This document shows positions 1-7,290 of a stretch of 64,000 nt of DNA, piece after piece. The stretch covers positions 1 to 64,000 of the forward strand of contig NZ_FNGP01000003.1 in assembly GCF_900103275.1 (NCBI RefSeq), in the 5' to 3' direction. This stretch comes from Tessaracoccus oleiagri. GTDB taxonomy: Bacteria > Actinomycetota > Actinomycetes > Propionibacteriales > Propionibacteriaceae. The translations under genes and the position numbers were made by a program. Every line of letters begins with the position of its first letter. Position 1 is the first letter of the stretch. The notes under the pieces were generated by a model. That model did no database searches. It was not told the DNA's origin and was given only the letters and a program-made list of their open reading frames with translations.

Positions 1-1
1 C

Positions 2-34
2 GGGGTCGAGGTGATCGGCGTGGACGAGAGATAG
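2..34 (+). CDS. C-terminal tail of an unidentified gene (partial)
   Basis: An open frame runs in from the left edge and ends at a TAG at 32-34, giving the last ten residues GVEVIGVDER. The composition (alternating V/I/G, then acidic) reads like a real protein end, and it would be convergent with the glycosyltransferase ending at 190. Ten residues are too few to name a family. The 155 nt between this stop and the next gene show nothing else recognisable. Confidence 0.25.
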   Translation, partial: GVEVIGVDER

Positions 35-189
35 GGTGGATGCTGTCGCTCGCGCTGTGATCCAGTCCAGTTCCGCCGACGATGACGAGCCGGCCACTTC
101 CCGACTGAGGTGGACCGCTTGGATTGATCGCGTGAGGCGCACCCTGTCGGTGAGACATCGGGGCTGCAGCGAGGCCGAGTACAAGAATC

Positions 190-1368
190 CTAGTCGGTCA
201 GCATTCCGTCCAGCATGTAGCGCTCGAGAGCGGTGAAGACCAGGCCTTGGGCGAAATGCGTCTCGACGTGACGACGTGCGGCATGACCCATGGCATGGCG
301 GAGGCCTGCACCATCTGCCAAGTGCATCAGGGCCTCTGCGAGGGCGCGGCTGTCGTCGACCGGCACCACGATTCCCGTTTCTCCATGGACGACTGAGTCG
401 ACAGTGCCGGTAGCGTCCGACACCACAGCTGGCACCTGCATGGCGGCTGCTTCAAGCACTACGTTGGGGAAGCCCTCGCGCTTGCTTGCGAGTACCAAGA
501 CATCCATTGCCGCGTAATACGGACGAGTGTCCTTGACCTCTCCTGTCCGCCAGACGGGCACCCTCTGCCGCATTTTCTTGAACGTGTCTTCGAAGCCCTC
601 ATCGCGTCCAACTAGCAGGACGCGCAAATTCAGGCCGTTGGCGGCGCAAATTTGCGTAGCGGCTGCAAGGGTATCTAGACCCTTATCGGGATGCAGCCGG
701 CCAACGTACCCAACAGTGAACTGGTCGTTTGTGTCTTGAAGGAATGTGCGCGTCTCCGAATCCATAGGAGTACAAGGGGAGGCCCTGTCGAAGCGCTCTA
801 GATCAACTCCGTGAGAGGAGCCCCGCCCAAGTACATCCACAGGCGTTCCTGAAGCGAGCTTCATAAGTCCGTAGACCTCAGCCAGGCTGTGGCTGTTGGC
901 CACGATCCGCGTGGAGCATCGCGAGGTGATTCGCTCCATGGCCGCGAGAACCCCACGGCGAAGACCGTGCACAGTTTGCAGTCGAAGTCCCCATATCTGA
1001 TAGACGCGTATGGGTACGCGAAGGACAAATGCGCTTATGGCGGCGATAAGGGAAGCTTTAGGTGTTCCATAGGCAACGAGATCCGGTCGAAGCCGCCTCA
1101 AGACAATCGTCATTCGCAGGAGCGAGAGAAAGTCTCTGAAAAGTTTCGGCTCTCGAGACATTGCCACTGAAATGAAGTGCAACCGGTCAGTGCCGTGTTC
1201 CTGGGTTAAGACGTCGACGCCATCTGCAATCACGTATACTCGGTGACCTCGATTCGCAAGATGCTTGGCGAATCCGAGGCTGAATTGCTCGGCTGAGATG
1301 CCTGCAGTCGCTACAAGTACGATTACGGCGGCGGGGGCGGCCTTCAGAGGGTTCACTGCTTTGTTCAT
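190..1368 (-). CDS. Glycosyltransferase family 4 (GT-B)
   Basis: A 392-residue retaining glycosyltransferase, predicted to add a sugar to a lipid-linked repeat unit at the cytoplasmic membrane face. The N-terminal Rossmann half begins near residue 13 (VIVLVATAGISAEQF). The C-terminal GT4 half has the GYVGRLHPDKG donor-loop signature and the EGFPNVVLEA segment that carries the E-x7-E pair. I chose the ATG at 1368, which overlaps the upstream stop as ATGA; the longer frame only runs back over the epimerase gene. It is the last gene of the wbpM-wbpL-wbpV-like operon. Base composition is lower in GC than the genes right of 3.3 kb. Donor and acceptor sugars cannot be told from sequence. Confidence 0.9.
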   Translation of the reverse strand: MNKAVNPLKAAPAAVIVLVATAGISAEQFSLGFAKHLANRGHRVYVIADGVDVLTQEHGTDRLHFISVAMSREPKLFRDFLSLLRMTIVLRRLRPDLVAYGTPKASLIAAISAFVLRVPIRVYQIWGLRLQTVHGLRRGVLAAMERITSRCSTRIVANSHSLAEVYGLMKLASGTPVDVLGRGSSHGVDLERFDRASPCTPMDSETRTFLQDTNDQFTVGYVGRLHPDKGLDTLAAATQICAANGLNLRVLLVGRDEGFEDTFKKMRQRVPVWRTGEVKDTRPYYAAMDVLVLASKREGFPNVVLEAAAMQVPAVVSDATGTVDSVVHGETGIVVPVDDSRALAEALMHLADGAGLRHAMGHAARRHVETHFAQGLVFTALERYMLDGMLTD

Positions 1369-2315
1369 CGGCGCGACGCCCGCCAAGCCCGACCCACGGC
1401 CTCTAAAGCTGTTTCGCTCGGTTCTAAGCGCGCCGCAATCCCGGGGAATGCTTCGACTGTCGGCTGTACCTCGAAATTCTCCACTAGGCGCTCGATGGCT
1501 GCTCGTTGACCGATCGCCGCGGCGACGCCGCGAAGGATTGCGGTCGGGACTACGAATTGAAGGGATGGGCGACCCATACCTGAAGCGAGTTTCTCGACGA
1601 GCTTGGTCGTGGAGATGGGCGTCGTATCCGCAGCGAGCAGAGGCGTGGTCGGAACCACGGAGCCCTCTACGGCGGAACGCACCCACTCAACCAAATTCGC
1701 CGCTGACAGCATGGATCGTCGATTGTCAAGGCCTCGGAATGGCAGGGGTAAGCCAGTGTCAATGAGGCTGAGCATTCGTCGTATGTTACCCTTGACGCCG
1801 CTCCCATAGATGACCGTCGGGCGGATGATTATGGTCTCCATCCCGGTCTGATGCGAGATTTCGGTGAGTGCCTGTTCCGCTTCTAGTTTAGAAATTCCGT
1901 ACGGGTCCACCGGATTGGGCGTGTCTGCGGCGGTAAGCGCGACATCGCTCGTTTTTTCGCCATGAACCTTAATCGAACTTAGGAATACGAAACGCCGAAC
2001 CCCTCGGTCTGCAGAAGCTTGGGCAAGCGATTTGGTTCCCCGAAGGTTAACCTCCCTGTATTCCTCGAGCGGATCCAATGAGCGATCCCGCATGACGTGG
2101 ACCCTGGCAGCGCAATGGACCACCACTTCAACATCATTCAGCATGTCACCCCAATATGAATCGGAGGAGAGATCTGGGCTTCTGCGGATCTCGACACCAC
2201 TAGGAAACGAATGGCCTAAGTCGCGGGTCAGAGCGAGCACCCGGTGATTCAGCGATAGCCCTGAGACGATGTGCTGGCCGACGAAGCCGTTGGCCCCCGT
2301 AACCATGATGCGCAT
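1365..2315 (-). CDS. Extended SDR, WbpV/WbpK-like UDP-sugar 4-reductase/epimerase
   Basis: A 316-residue NAD(P)-dependent epimerase/dehydratase. Visible are the N-terminal nucleotide-binding GANGFVG, HCAARVHVMRD near residues 68-77, the SS pair at 113-114 and the catalytic Y139-GIS-K143. The ARVHVMRD and FLSSIKVHGE segments are typical of the WbpV/WbpK/WbjF branch, which sits beside WbpL- and WbpM-type genes in O-antigen loci. I infer that it reduces the 4-keto product of the WbpM-like enzyme to UDP-QuiNAc or UDP-FucNAc; a plain UDP-hexose 4-epimerase is the alternative. It starts 1 nt after the wbpL-like stop and overlaps the following glycosyltransferase by 4 nt, so the genes are translationally coupled. 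Confidence 0.85.
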   Translation of the reverse strand: MRIMVTGANGFVGQHIVSGLSLNHRVLALTRDLGHSFPSGVEIRRSPDLSSDSYWGDMLNDVEVVVHCAARVHVMRDRSLDPLEEYREVNLRGTKSLAQASADRGVRRFVFLSSIKVHGEKTSDVALTAADTPNPVDPYGISKLEAEQALTEISHQTGMETIIIRPTVIYGSGVKGNIRRMLSLIDTGLPLPFRGLDNRRSMLSAANLVEWVRSAVEGSVVPTTPLLAADTTPISTTKLVEKLASGMGRPSLQFVVPTAILRGVAAAIGQRAAIERLVENFEVQPTVEAFPGIAARLEPSETALEAVGRAWRASRR

Positions 2316-2316
2316 T

Positions 2317-3315
2317 TCAGTGATCCTTTATTCGGCTGAAGTGGGGAAGACTTAGGTAGGCGAAGGCGATAACTGTCAGAATGGCGATGGCAACGCTTGG
2401 GGAATGTATGACCCGGGTAGCGAGCGCTACACCGACTAGGGCAGCTAAGCCCGACAGGAGCGTCACAACCAGAGCGGTTGCGAGATGTGACGCGCCAGCA
2501 TCGACCAACCGCTGGTAAACATGTTGCCTGTGAGGTTGGAACCACTTCTCGCGCCTAAGCACTCTTTTAATAATGACTGTCGAGGTGTCTGCTAAGTAGA
2601 TCGTGAGTGGGGCTGCGATCGATAATGGAGGAATGCCAGCGGCGTGGGCGGCCATGGCTGAGGCAGCGATCGCTGCGCCGAGCAGGTAGCTACCCACGTC
2701 TCCCATGAAGACACCCGGGGGGGTGAAATTCCAAGGGAGGAAGCAAACGAACGCAATCGCGATGATGGCTCCCACGACCGTCAGCCACTCGACATGAAGG
2801 ATGCTACCTAGCGCGGCGTAGCTAACGCCAACTACTGCCCCGTGAAGACCAGATATCCCGTTAATGCCATCCATAAAGTTGGTGAAGTTCACATAGGTCG
2901 CGAAGCCCAGAGCGGCCGTCGGGACCAACCACCATGATGCTTCGGTTGTTGTCACGAACATCAGGGCCACGACACCACCGATAGCAAGTTGCGTTCCCGC
3001 GCGTACGGCGATCCTGACCCCTCGTGCGTCCTCAACGAAACCGAGCACGCCGGTGAGAAGGGCCCCCCCAATGACGATCGCCATAGTCCGCTGTGACTCG
3101 AGACTCGGAGCGCAGACAACGGCAATTGTGCCGCTCAACCAAACCGCGGCCAGTTGGGCTACACCGCCTCCTCGAGTTGTGACGCGATGGTGGGAAGAGC
3201 GCTCGTTAGGAATGTCGACCACTCCCGCACGAGCGAGGAGAGGGTAAAGGACAAGTGGCGAGGCCAAGGCGACGACAGCGGCGACTATAAGCGGTAGCGC
3301 AATAGAAAGAATCAT
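2317..3315 (-). CDS. WbpL/WecA-like polyprenyl-phosphate sugar-1-phosphate transferase
   Basis: A 332-residue polytopic membrane enzyme of the MraY/WecA superfamily. The family transfers a UDP-N-acetylamino-sugar-1-phosphate to undecaprenyl phosphate, starting a lipid-linked glycan. About ten hydrophobic segments are visible. Diagnostic motifs are DIPNERSSHH near residues 34-43 followed by TRGGG, NFMDGINGI around D149, and FMGDVGS around D206 (metal and phosphate site). The N-terminal pattern is closest to WbpL rather than WecA or MraY, and the flanking WbpM-like and WbpV-like genes agree. It overlaps the dehydratase stop by 4 nt. A second, unrelated priming enzyme is encoded at 6667-7290. 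Confidence 0.88.
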   Translation of the reverse strand: MILSIALPLIVAAVVALASPLVLYPLLARAGVVDIPNERSSHHRVTTRGGGVAQLAAVWLSGTIAVVCAPSLESQRTMAIVIGGALLTGVLGFVEDARGVRIAVRAGTQLAIGGVVALMFVTTTEASWWLVPTAALGFATYVNFTNFMDGINGISGLHGAVVGVSYAALGSILHVEWLTVVGAIIAIAFVCFLPWNFTPPGVFMGDVGSYLLGAAIAASAMAAHAAGIPPLSIAAPLTIYLADTSTVIIKRVLRREKWFQPHRQHVYQRLVDAGASHLATALVVTLLSGLAALVGVALATRVIHSPSVAIAILTVIAFAYLSLPHFSRIKDH

Positions 3316-5174
3316 GGGTGCGAAGTGCGCTCGGTGTCCAAGATCTCGAGGACGTGGTCGTGGTCTTCGGGTTCGTCCGGCACGAAGAACGGGTCGAGTT
3401 CTGGCACGTGCACTTCGCTGATGAGGGGGTGCGCGCTCGGTGCGCCGGCCTCCATGCCGCTGAACAGGACCTCGTGCATCTTCTCGCCGTGGCGGAGTCC
3501 GGTGAAGTGAATCTCAATATCCTTCTTGGATTCCGCGATCATGCGCTTGGCCACGTCGAGGATCTTCACGGGCTCGCCCATATCGAGGACCAGCACGTCG
3601 CCGGGCTTTCCGATGGCGCCGGCTTGAAGCACCAGTTCGCACGCCTCGGGGATGGTCATGAAGTAGCGTGTCACGTCGGGGTGGGTCACCGTGACGGGGC
3701 CGCCCTTCTCGATCTGGGACCGGAAGGAAATCAGCACGGACCCTCTGGAACCAAGGACGTTGCCGAACCGGACGGAGAGGTAAGGCACGTCGTAAGTCTT
3801 GGCGTACCAGGCCGTGAGGCGCTCGGCGAGGCGCTTGGTGCGGCCGAGGACGCTCGTGGCCGCGGCGGCCTTGTCGGTGGAGATGTTGACGAAGCGCTGT
3901 ACTCCCACGGCGTGCGCGGCCCGCAGGACGTTGCGGGTGCCGAGCACGTTGGTCTTCCAACCCTCGAAGGGGAAGCGCTCCAGCATCGGCAGGTGCTTCA
4001 GCGCGGCGGCGTGGAACACCACCTCGGGGCGGTGCTCCTGGAACACGAGATCGAGCGCGTCCTCGTCGCGGATGTCGCACAGCACCATGTCGTCGGTGTC
4101 GAGCAGACCGTTGCCGTAGAGGTCCAGCTGGACGCCGTGGAGGGCGGACTCGTCGCGATCGAGCAGGACGAGCTTGGCGGGGCCGAGCTTGTGGACCTGC
4201 AGGGCGATCTCGGAGCCGATGGAGCCGCCGGCGCCGGTGACGAGCACCGTCTTGCCGGTGATGTAGTCGGCGATGGCGCTGAGGTCGGTCTTGATAGGCC
4301 GACGGCCGAGGAGGTCGGCCACGTTGATCTGTCGGAGGGAGCCGAGGGTGACCTGGCCCCCGACCATCTCGCGCAGCGGGGGAATGATCATGAGCTCCAG
4401 CCCGTGCTCGTCGCACTCCTCGCTGAGCCGCTGGATGAGCCTGGGGCGTGCGTTGGAGATGGCAAGAATGACGGCCTGCGCCCCGCGCTCCTTGGCCACC
4501 CGGATCAAGTCCTTTCCGCGGCCGAGGACTGGGTGGTTGCGGATCCGGAGCTTGCTCTTGCCGCGCGCGTCGTCGATGAAGCCGATGATCCGGTACGGGG
4601 CCTCCTCGGCGAGGTCCATCAGTTGGGCCACCTGGTAGCCCGCGTTGCCAGCGCCGTAGACGAGGGCGGGGACGGCGTCCTGACGCGCGCTGCGTGGGCG
4701 TGCGTCGACCATGCTGCGGAACGCCCAGCGGGCGCTGATCATGACCACGAGGGCGATGGGCGGCAGCATGATGGCCACCCCGCGGGGGAAGTCATTCGAG
4801 ATGGCGCTGAAGATGAGCCCGAGCACCAGCGCGATGACCGCCACGAGGATGCCCATCCAAGAGGCTTCGGCGAAGCTGCCGATGCGGTTGCGGCCCAGGT
4901 AGAGCTGGGTGGCGAGTCCGGCGGCCACCTGCAGCGCCACGGCGATGCCGGTGTAGGCCAGCACCCAGTCCCACTGCGCATTCGAGAGGTTGAAGTCGTA
5001 GCGGACCAAGAGGAAGGCCAGCATGGCCAGCACCCAGGACAGCCCGTCCCAGGCGACGAGCAGTACGCGGCGAGCCACCACGGGCATTCGATAGACCGTG
5101 GTGCTCAGCGCGTTCCCGCCCTTGGGCGCACTTGCTTCGAACTCTGCCGTAACCCCATCCACGGCCATCACCAT
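3312..5174 (-). CDS. WbpM/FlaA1/PglF-family membrane nucleoside-diphosphate-sugar 4,6-dehydratase
   Basis: About 620 residues in three parts: four N-terminal transmembrane helices, a central nucleotide-binding domain (VYGAGNAGYQVA), and a C-terminal SDR domain starting TGAGGSIGSE. Family members convert UDP-GlcNAc to UDP-2-acetamido-2,6-dideoxy-4-ketohexose. The active-site stretch STDKAAAATSVLGRTKR keeps the TDKA and the lysine, and has leucine where related enzymes usually have methionine in place of the classical SDR tyrosine. The start is uncertain: ATG at 5174 or 5168, with an upstream TTG at 5192 in frame. It is the first gene of a four-gene minus-strand operon, with a 275-nt divergent promoter region towards the aminotransferase. 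Its product could supply both flanking operons. Confidence 0.9.
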   Translation of the reverse strand: MVMAVDGVTAEFEASAPKGGNALSTTVYRMPVVARRVLLVAWDGLSWVLAMLAFLLVRYDFNLSNAQWDWVLAYTGIAVALQVAAGLATQLYLGRNRIGSFAEASWMGILVAVIALVLGLIFSAISNDFPRGVAIMLPPIALVVMISARWAFRSMVDARPRSARQDAVPALVYGAGNAGYQVAQLMDLAEEAPYRIIGFIDDARGKSKLRIRNHPVLGRGKDLIRVAKERGAQAVILAISNARPRLIQRLSEECDEHGLELMIIPPLREMVGGQVTLGSLRQINVADLLGRRPIKTDLSAIADYITGKTVLVTGAGGSIGSEIALQVHKLGPAKLVLLDRDESALHGVQLDLYGNGLLDTDDMVLCDIRDEDALDLVFQEHRPEVVFHAAALKHLPMLERFPFEGWKTNVLGTRNVLRAAHAVGVQRFVNISTDKAAAATSVLGRTKRLAERLTAWYAKTYDVPYLSVRFGNVLGSRGSVLISFRSQIEKGGPVTVTHPDVTRYFMTIPEACELVLQAGAIGKPGDVLVLDMGEPVKILDVAKRMIAESKKDIEIHFTGLRHGEKMHEVLFSGMEAGAPSAHPLISEVHVPELDPFFVPDEPEDHDHVLEILDTERTSHP

Positions 5175-5449
5175 AGTGCGTATGACGGGCAAAGCTCGAA
5201 ATTGAAAGCCTCTTCCGTGGCAACGAAAGGCTTTGCTCGGGCGCCTATCGGGCTCTCACGAGGGGCGGAGCCGCTACGGAGACATCCAGATGCGATCCGC
5301 GCGTCTGCCGCAGTTGACCCCGTCTAGGTGGTAAAGGCGGTCTAGGGCTATCCTCAGGGAGATCACCAGTTTTCGCGACTACTCACGGACTTCAAGTCTC
5401 GACGAAGCAGTCGACGGTCTGAAGGGGAAGAAGTGGAGAGCCCTCTGCC

Positions 5450-6670
5450 ATGCTGCGCGCCCGTAGGTTTGACGCTGCCGTGATGAAGGTACCGTTCTCG
5501 CCACCGGACATCCGCCAGGAGGACATCGACGCCGTCGTCGACGTCCTGCGCTCCGGCTGGATCACCACCGGCCCGGTCTCGCGACAGTTCGAGGCCGCCC
5601 TCGCCGCCTACATGGGTGTGCACCAGGCCGTCACGGTCAACTCCTGCACGGCCGCCCTCGAACTCGCGCTGCGTGCGCTGGGCGTGGGTCCCGGCGACGA
5701 GGTCATCGTCCCCGCCTACACCTACACCGCCTCTGCGGCCGTCGTCGAGCACGTCGGCGCCCAGGTCGTGCTGGTCGACACCGCGCCGGGCGAGTACCGG
5801 CCCGACATCCCCACCATCCTCGCCGCGGTGACCGAGCGGACCAAGGCCGTGATCGTCGTCGACATCGCCGGCGTGCCGTTCCCTGCCGACGACCTGCGCA
5901 CGGCGTTGGAAGGCTCCCGCCCCGCCGGTCGCCTCGGGGTGCTGGACCGCATGGAGAGGCCTGCGGTCATCGTCGACGGCGCCCACTCCCTCGGCGCCAC
6001 CCGCAAGGGGATGCGCGCCGGCCAGCTCGGCGACTTCACCGCCTTCTCCTTCCACGCCGTCAAGAACCTCACCACCGGCGAAGGGGGCGCCCTCTGCTGG
6101 CGACCCGACCTCGAGATCGACGACGACGTCGCCACCCGCCTCGTCCGCCGGCTGTCGCTGCACGGCCAGACGAAGGACGCCCTGGCCAAGACGCAGGCCG
6201 GCCAGTGGGAGTACGACATCATCGAGCGCGGCTACAAGTCGAACATGCCCGACATCCTCGCCGCCCTCGGCCTGTCGCAGCTCGGCCGCTACGACGAGAT
6301 GCTCGCAACCCGCCGGGGGCTCATAGCTGGCTATGCCGACGGGCTCGCCGGGCTCGCCACCGTGTTGCCCCACGCGGGCACCGAGTTCCTCTCCAGCGCG
6401 CACCTGGCGATGGTGGACCTCGGGGCGCTCGCCCCGCACCGCCAGCAGATCATCAACCACATGGCCGAGGCCGGCATCTCCACCAACGTGCACTACAAGC
6501 CACTGCCGCTCCTGACCGCGTACCGGTCGAACTTCGACATCGTCGACTTTCCGAACGCGCACGCGCAGTACCTCGCCGAGCTCACGCTGCCGCTGCACAC
6601 GCTCCTCACCGACGAGAGCCTCGAGTACGTCATCGCCTCCTTCCGTGAGGCGGTGGAACGGGCGGCATGA
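5450..6670 (+). CDS. DegT/DnrJ/EryC1/StrS aminotransferase (PglE-like)
   Basis: A 406-residue PLP enzyme that aminates a nucleotide-linked 4-keto sugar. The PLP lysine is K205 in FHAVKNLTTGEGG, and FSPPDIRQEDIDAV is a typical family N-terminus. The start is either ATG 5450 (GGAG 13 nt upstream) or ATG 5483, just before KVPFSPP; the latter fits family length better. It overlaps the downstream sugar transferase by 4 nt (ATGA). Given the WbpM/PglF-like dehydratase next door, the likely substrate is UDP-4-keto-6-deoxy-GlcNAc and the product UDP-4-amino-QuiNAc (inferred). A 3-keto substrate cannot be excluded. Confidence 0.88.
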   Translation: MLRARRFDAAVMKVPFSPPDIRQEDIDAVVDVLRSGWITTGPVSRQFEAALAAYMGVHQAVTVNSCTAALELALRALGVGPGDEVIVPAYTYTASAAVVEHVGAQVVLVDTAPGEYRPDIPTILAAVTERTKAVIVVDIAGVPFPADDLRTALEGSRPAGRLGVLDRMERPAVIVDGAHSLGATRKGMRAGQLGDFTAFSFHAVKNLTTGEGGALCWRPDLEIDDDVATRLVRRLSLHGQTKDALAKTQAGQWEYDIIERGYKSNMPDILAALGLSQLGRYDEMLATRRGLIAGYADGLAGLATVLPHAGTEFLSSAHLAMVDLGALAPHRQQIINHMAEAGISTNVHYKPLPLLTAYRSNFDIVDFPNAHAQYLAELTLPLHTLLTDESLEYVIASFREAVERAA

Positions 6671-7290
6671 GTCTGTATCGGCGGTACGGAAAGAGGATTC
6701 TGGATCTCGCCCTGGGAGTGGTGGCCCTGCCGCTGGTGGGTGCTGCGGCGCTCGTAGTGGTGCCGGCCATCCGACTCGAGGACGGCGGGCCTGCGCTCTA
6801 CCGCAGCCAGCGACGCGGCTTGCGGGGGCGGCACTTCACGATGCTGAAGTTCCGTTCGATGGGGGTCGGCGCACCCGACCTCCGCAACGCGGACCTCTCC
6901 ACCCTGAACAGCGACGACGACCCCCGCGTCACCCGTGTGGGACGCATCATCCGGAAGCTGTCCGTCGACGAGCTGCCGCAGGTCCTCAACGTGCTGCGCG
7001 GCGACATGAGCTTCGTCGGCCCCCGACCCAACATGACCCGCCAGAGCTGGGACGAGCTGACCGAGCAGGAGCGCAAGCGCGTGCAGGTGCGCCCCGGCAT
7101 CACCGGTCTCTCGCAGGCCTATCACCGCAATGCGGCGACGACGCAGCAGAAGTACGCGCTCGACTGCGAGTACGTCGACACCGTGTCGCTGCTGCTCGAC
7201 CTGAAGATCATCGCCAAGACCTTCACCTCGGTCCTCGCGGCGAGGAACATCAACGCGTCCGGCACCGCTGGCGAGGGGGAGCGATCGTGA
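6667..7290 (+). CDS. PglC-like monotopic phosphoglycosyl transferase
   Basis: A 207-residue bacterial sugar transferase. A single N-terminal hydrophobic re-entrant segment (about residues 12-35) is followed by the catalytic domain, with LKFRSM near 60-65, the DE dyad D101-E102 in VDELPQ, and FVGPRPN. The family transfers a sugar-1-phosphate, in PglC diacetylbacillosamine phosphate, from UDP to undecaprenyl phosphate. At 207 residues it is the short PglC-type form without the WcaJ/WbaP membrane domain. It overlaps both neighbours by 4 nt (ATGA upstream, GTGA downstream), tying aminotransferase, priming enzyme and ATP-grasp protein into one translation unit. Confidence 0.92.
   Translation: MSLYRRYGKRILDLALGVVALPLVGAAALVVVPAIRLEDGGPALYRSQRRGLRGRHFTMLKFRSMGVGAPDLRNADLSTLNSDDDPRVTRVGRIIRKLSVDELPQVLNVLRGDMSFVGPRPNMTRQSWDELTEQERKRVQVRPGITGLSQAYHRNAATTQQKYALDCEYVDTVSLLLDLKIIAKTFTSVLAARNINASGTAGEGERS

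Noticed and set aside
3318-5327. 669-codon open frame on the plus strand across the wbpM-like gene
   Set aside because: It mirrors a well-supported membrane/SDR protein on the other strand; the translation is rich in D/E/H/V from antisense GC-rich codons and has no recognisable domain.
5314-5354. TTGACC ... TATCCT promoter for the aminotransferase operon
   Set aside because: The boxes are 29 nt apart, too far for a standard promoter; no better pair could be fixed by eye.
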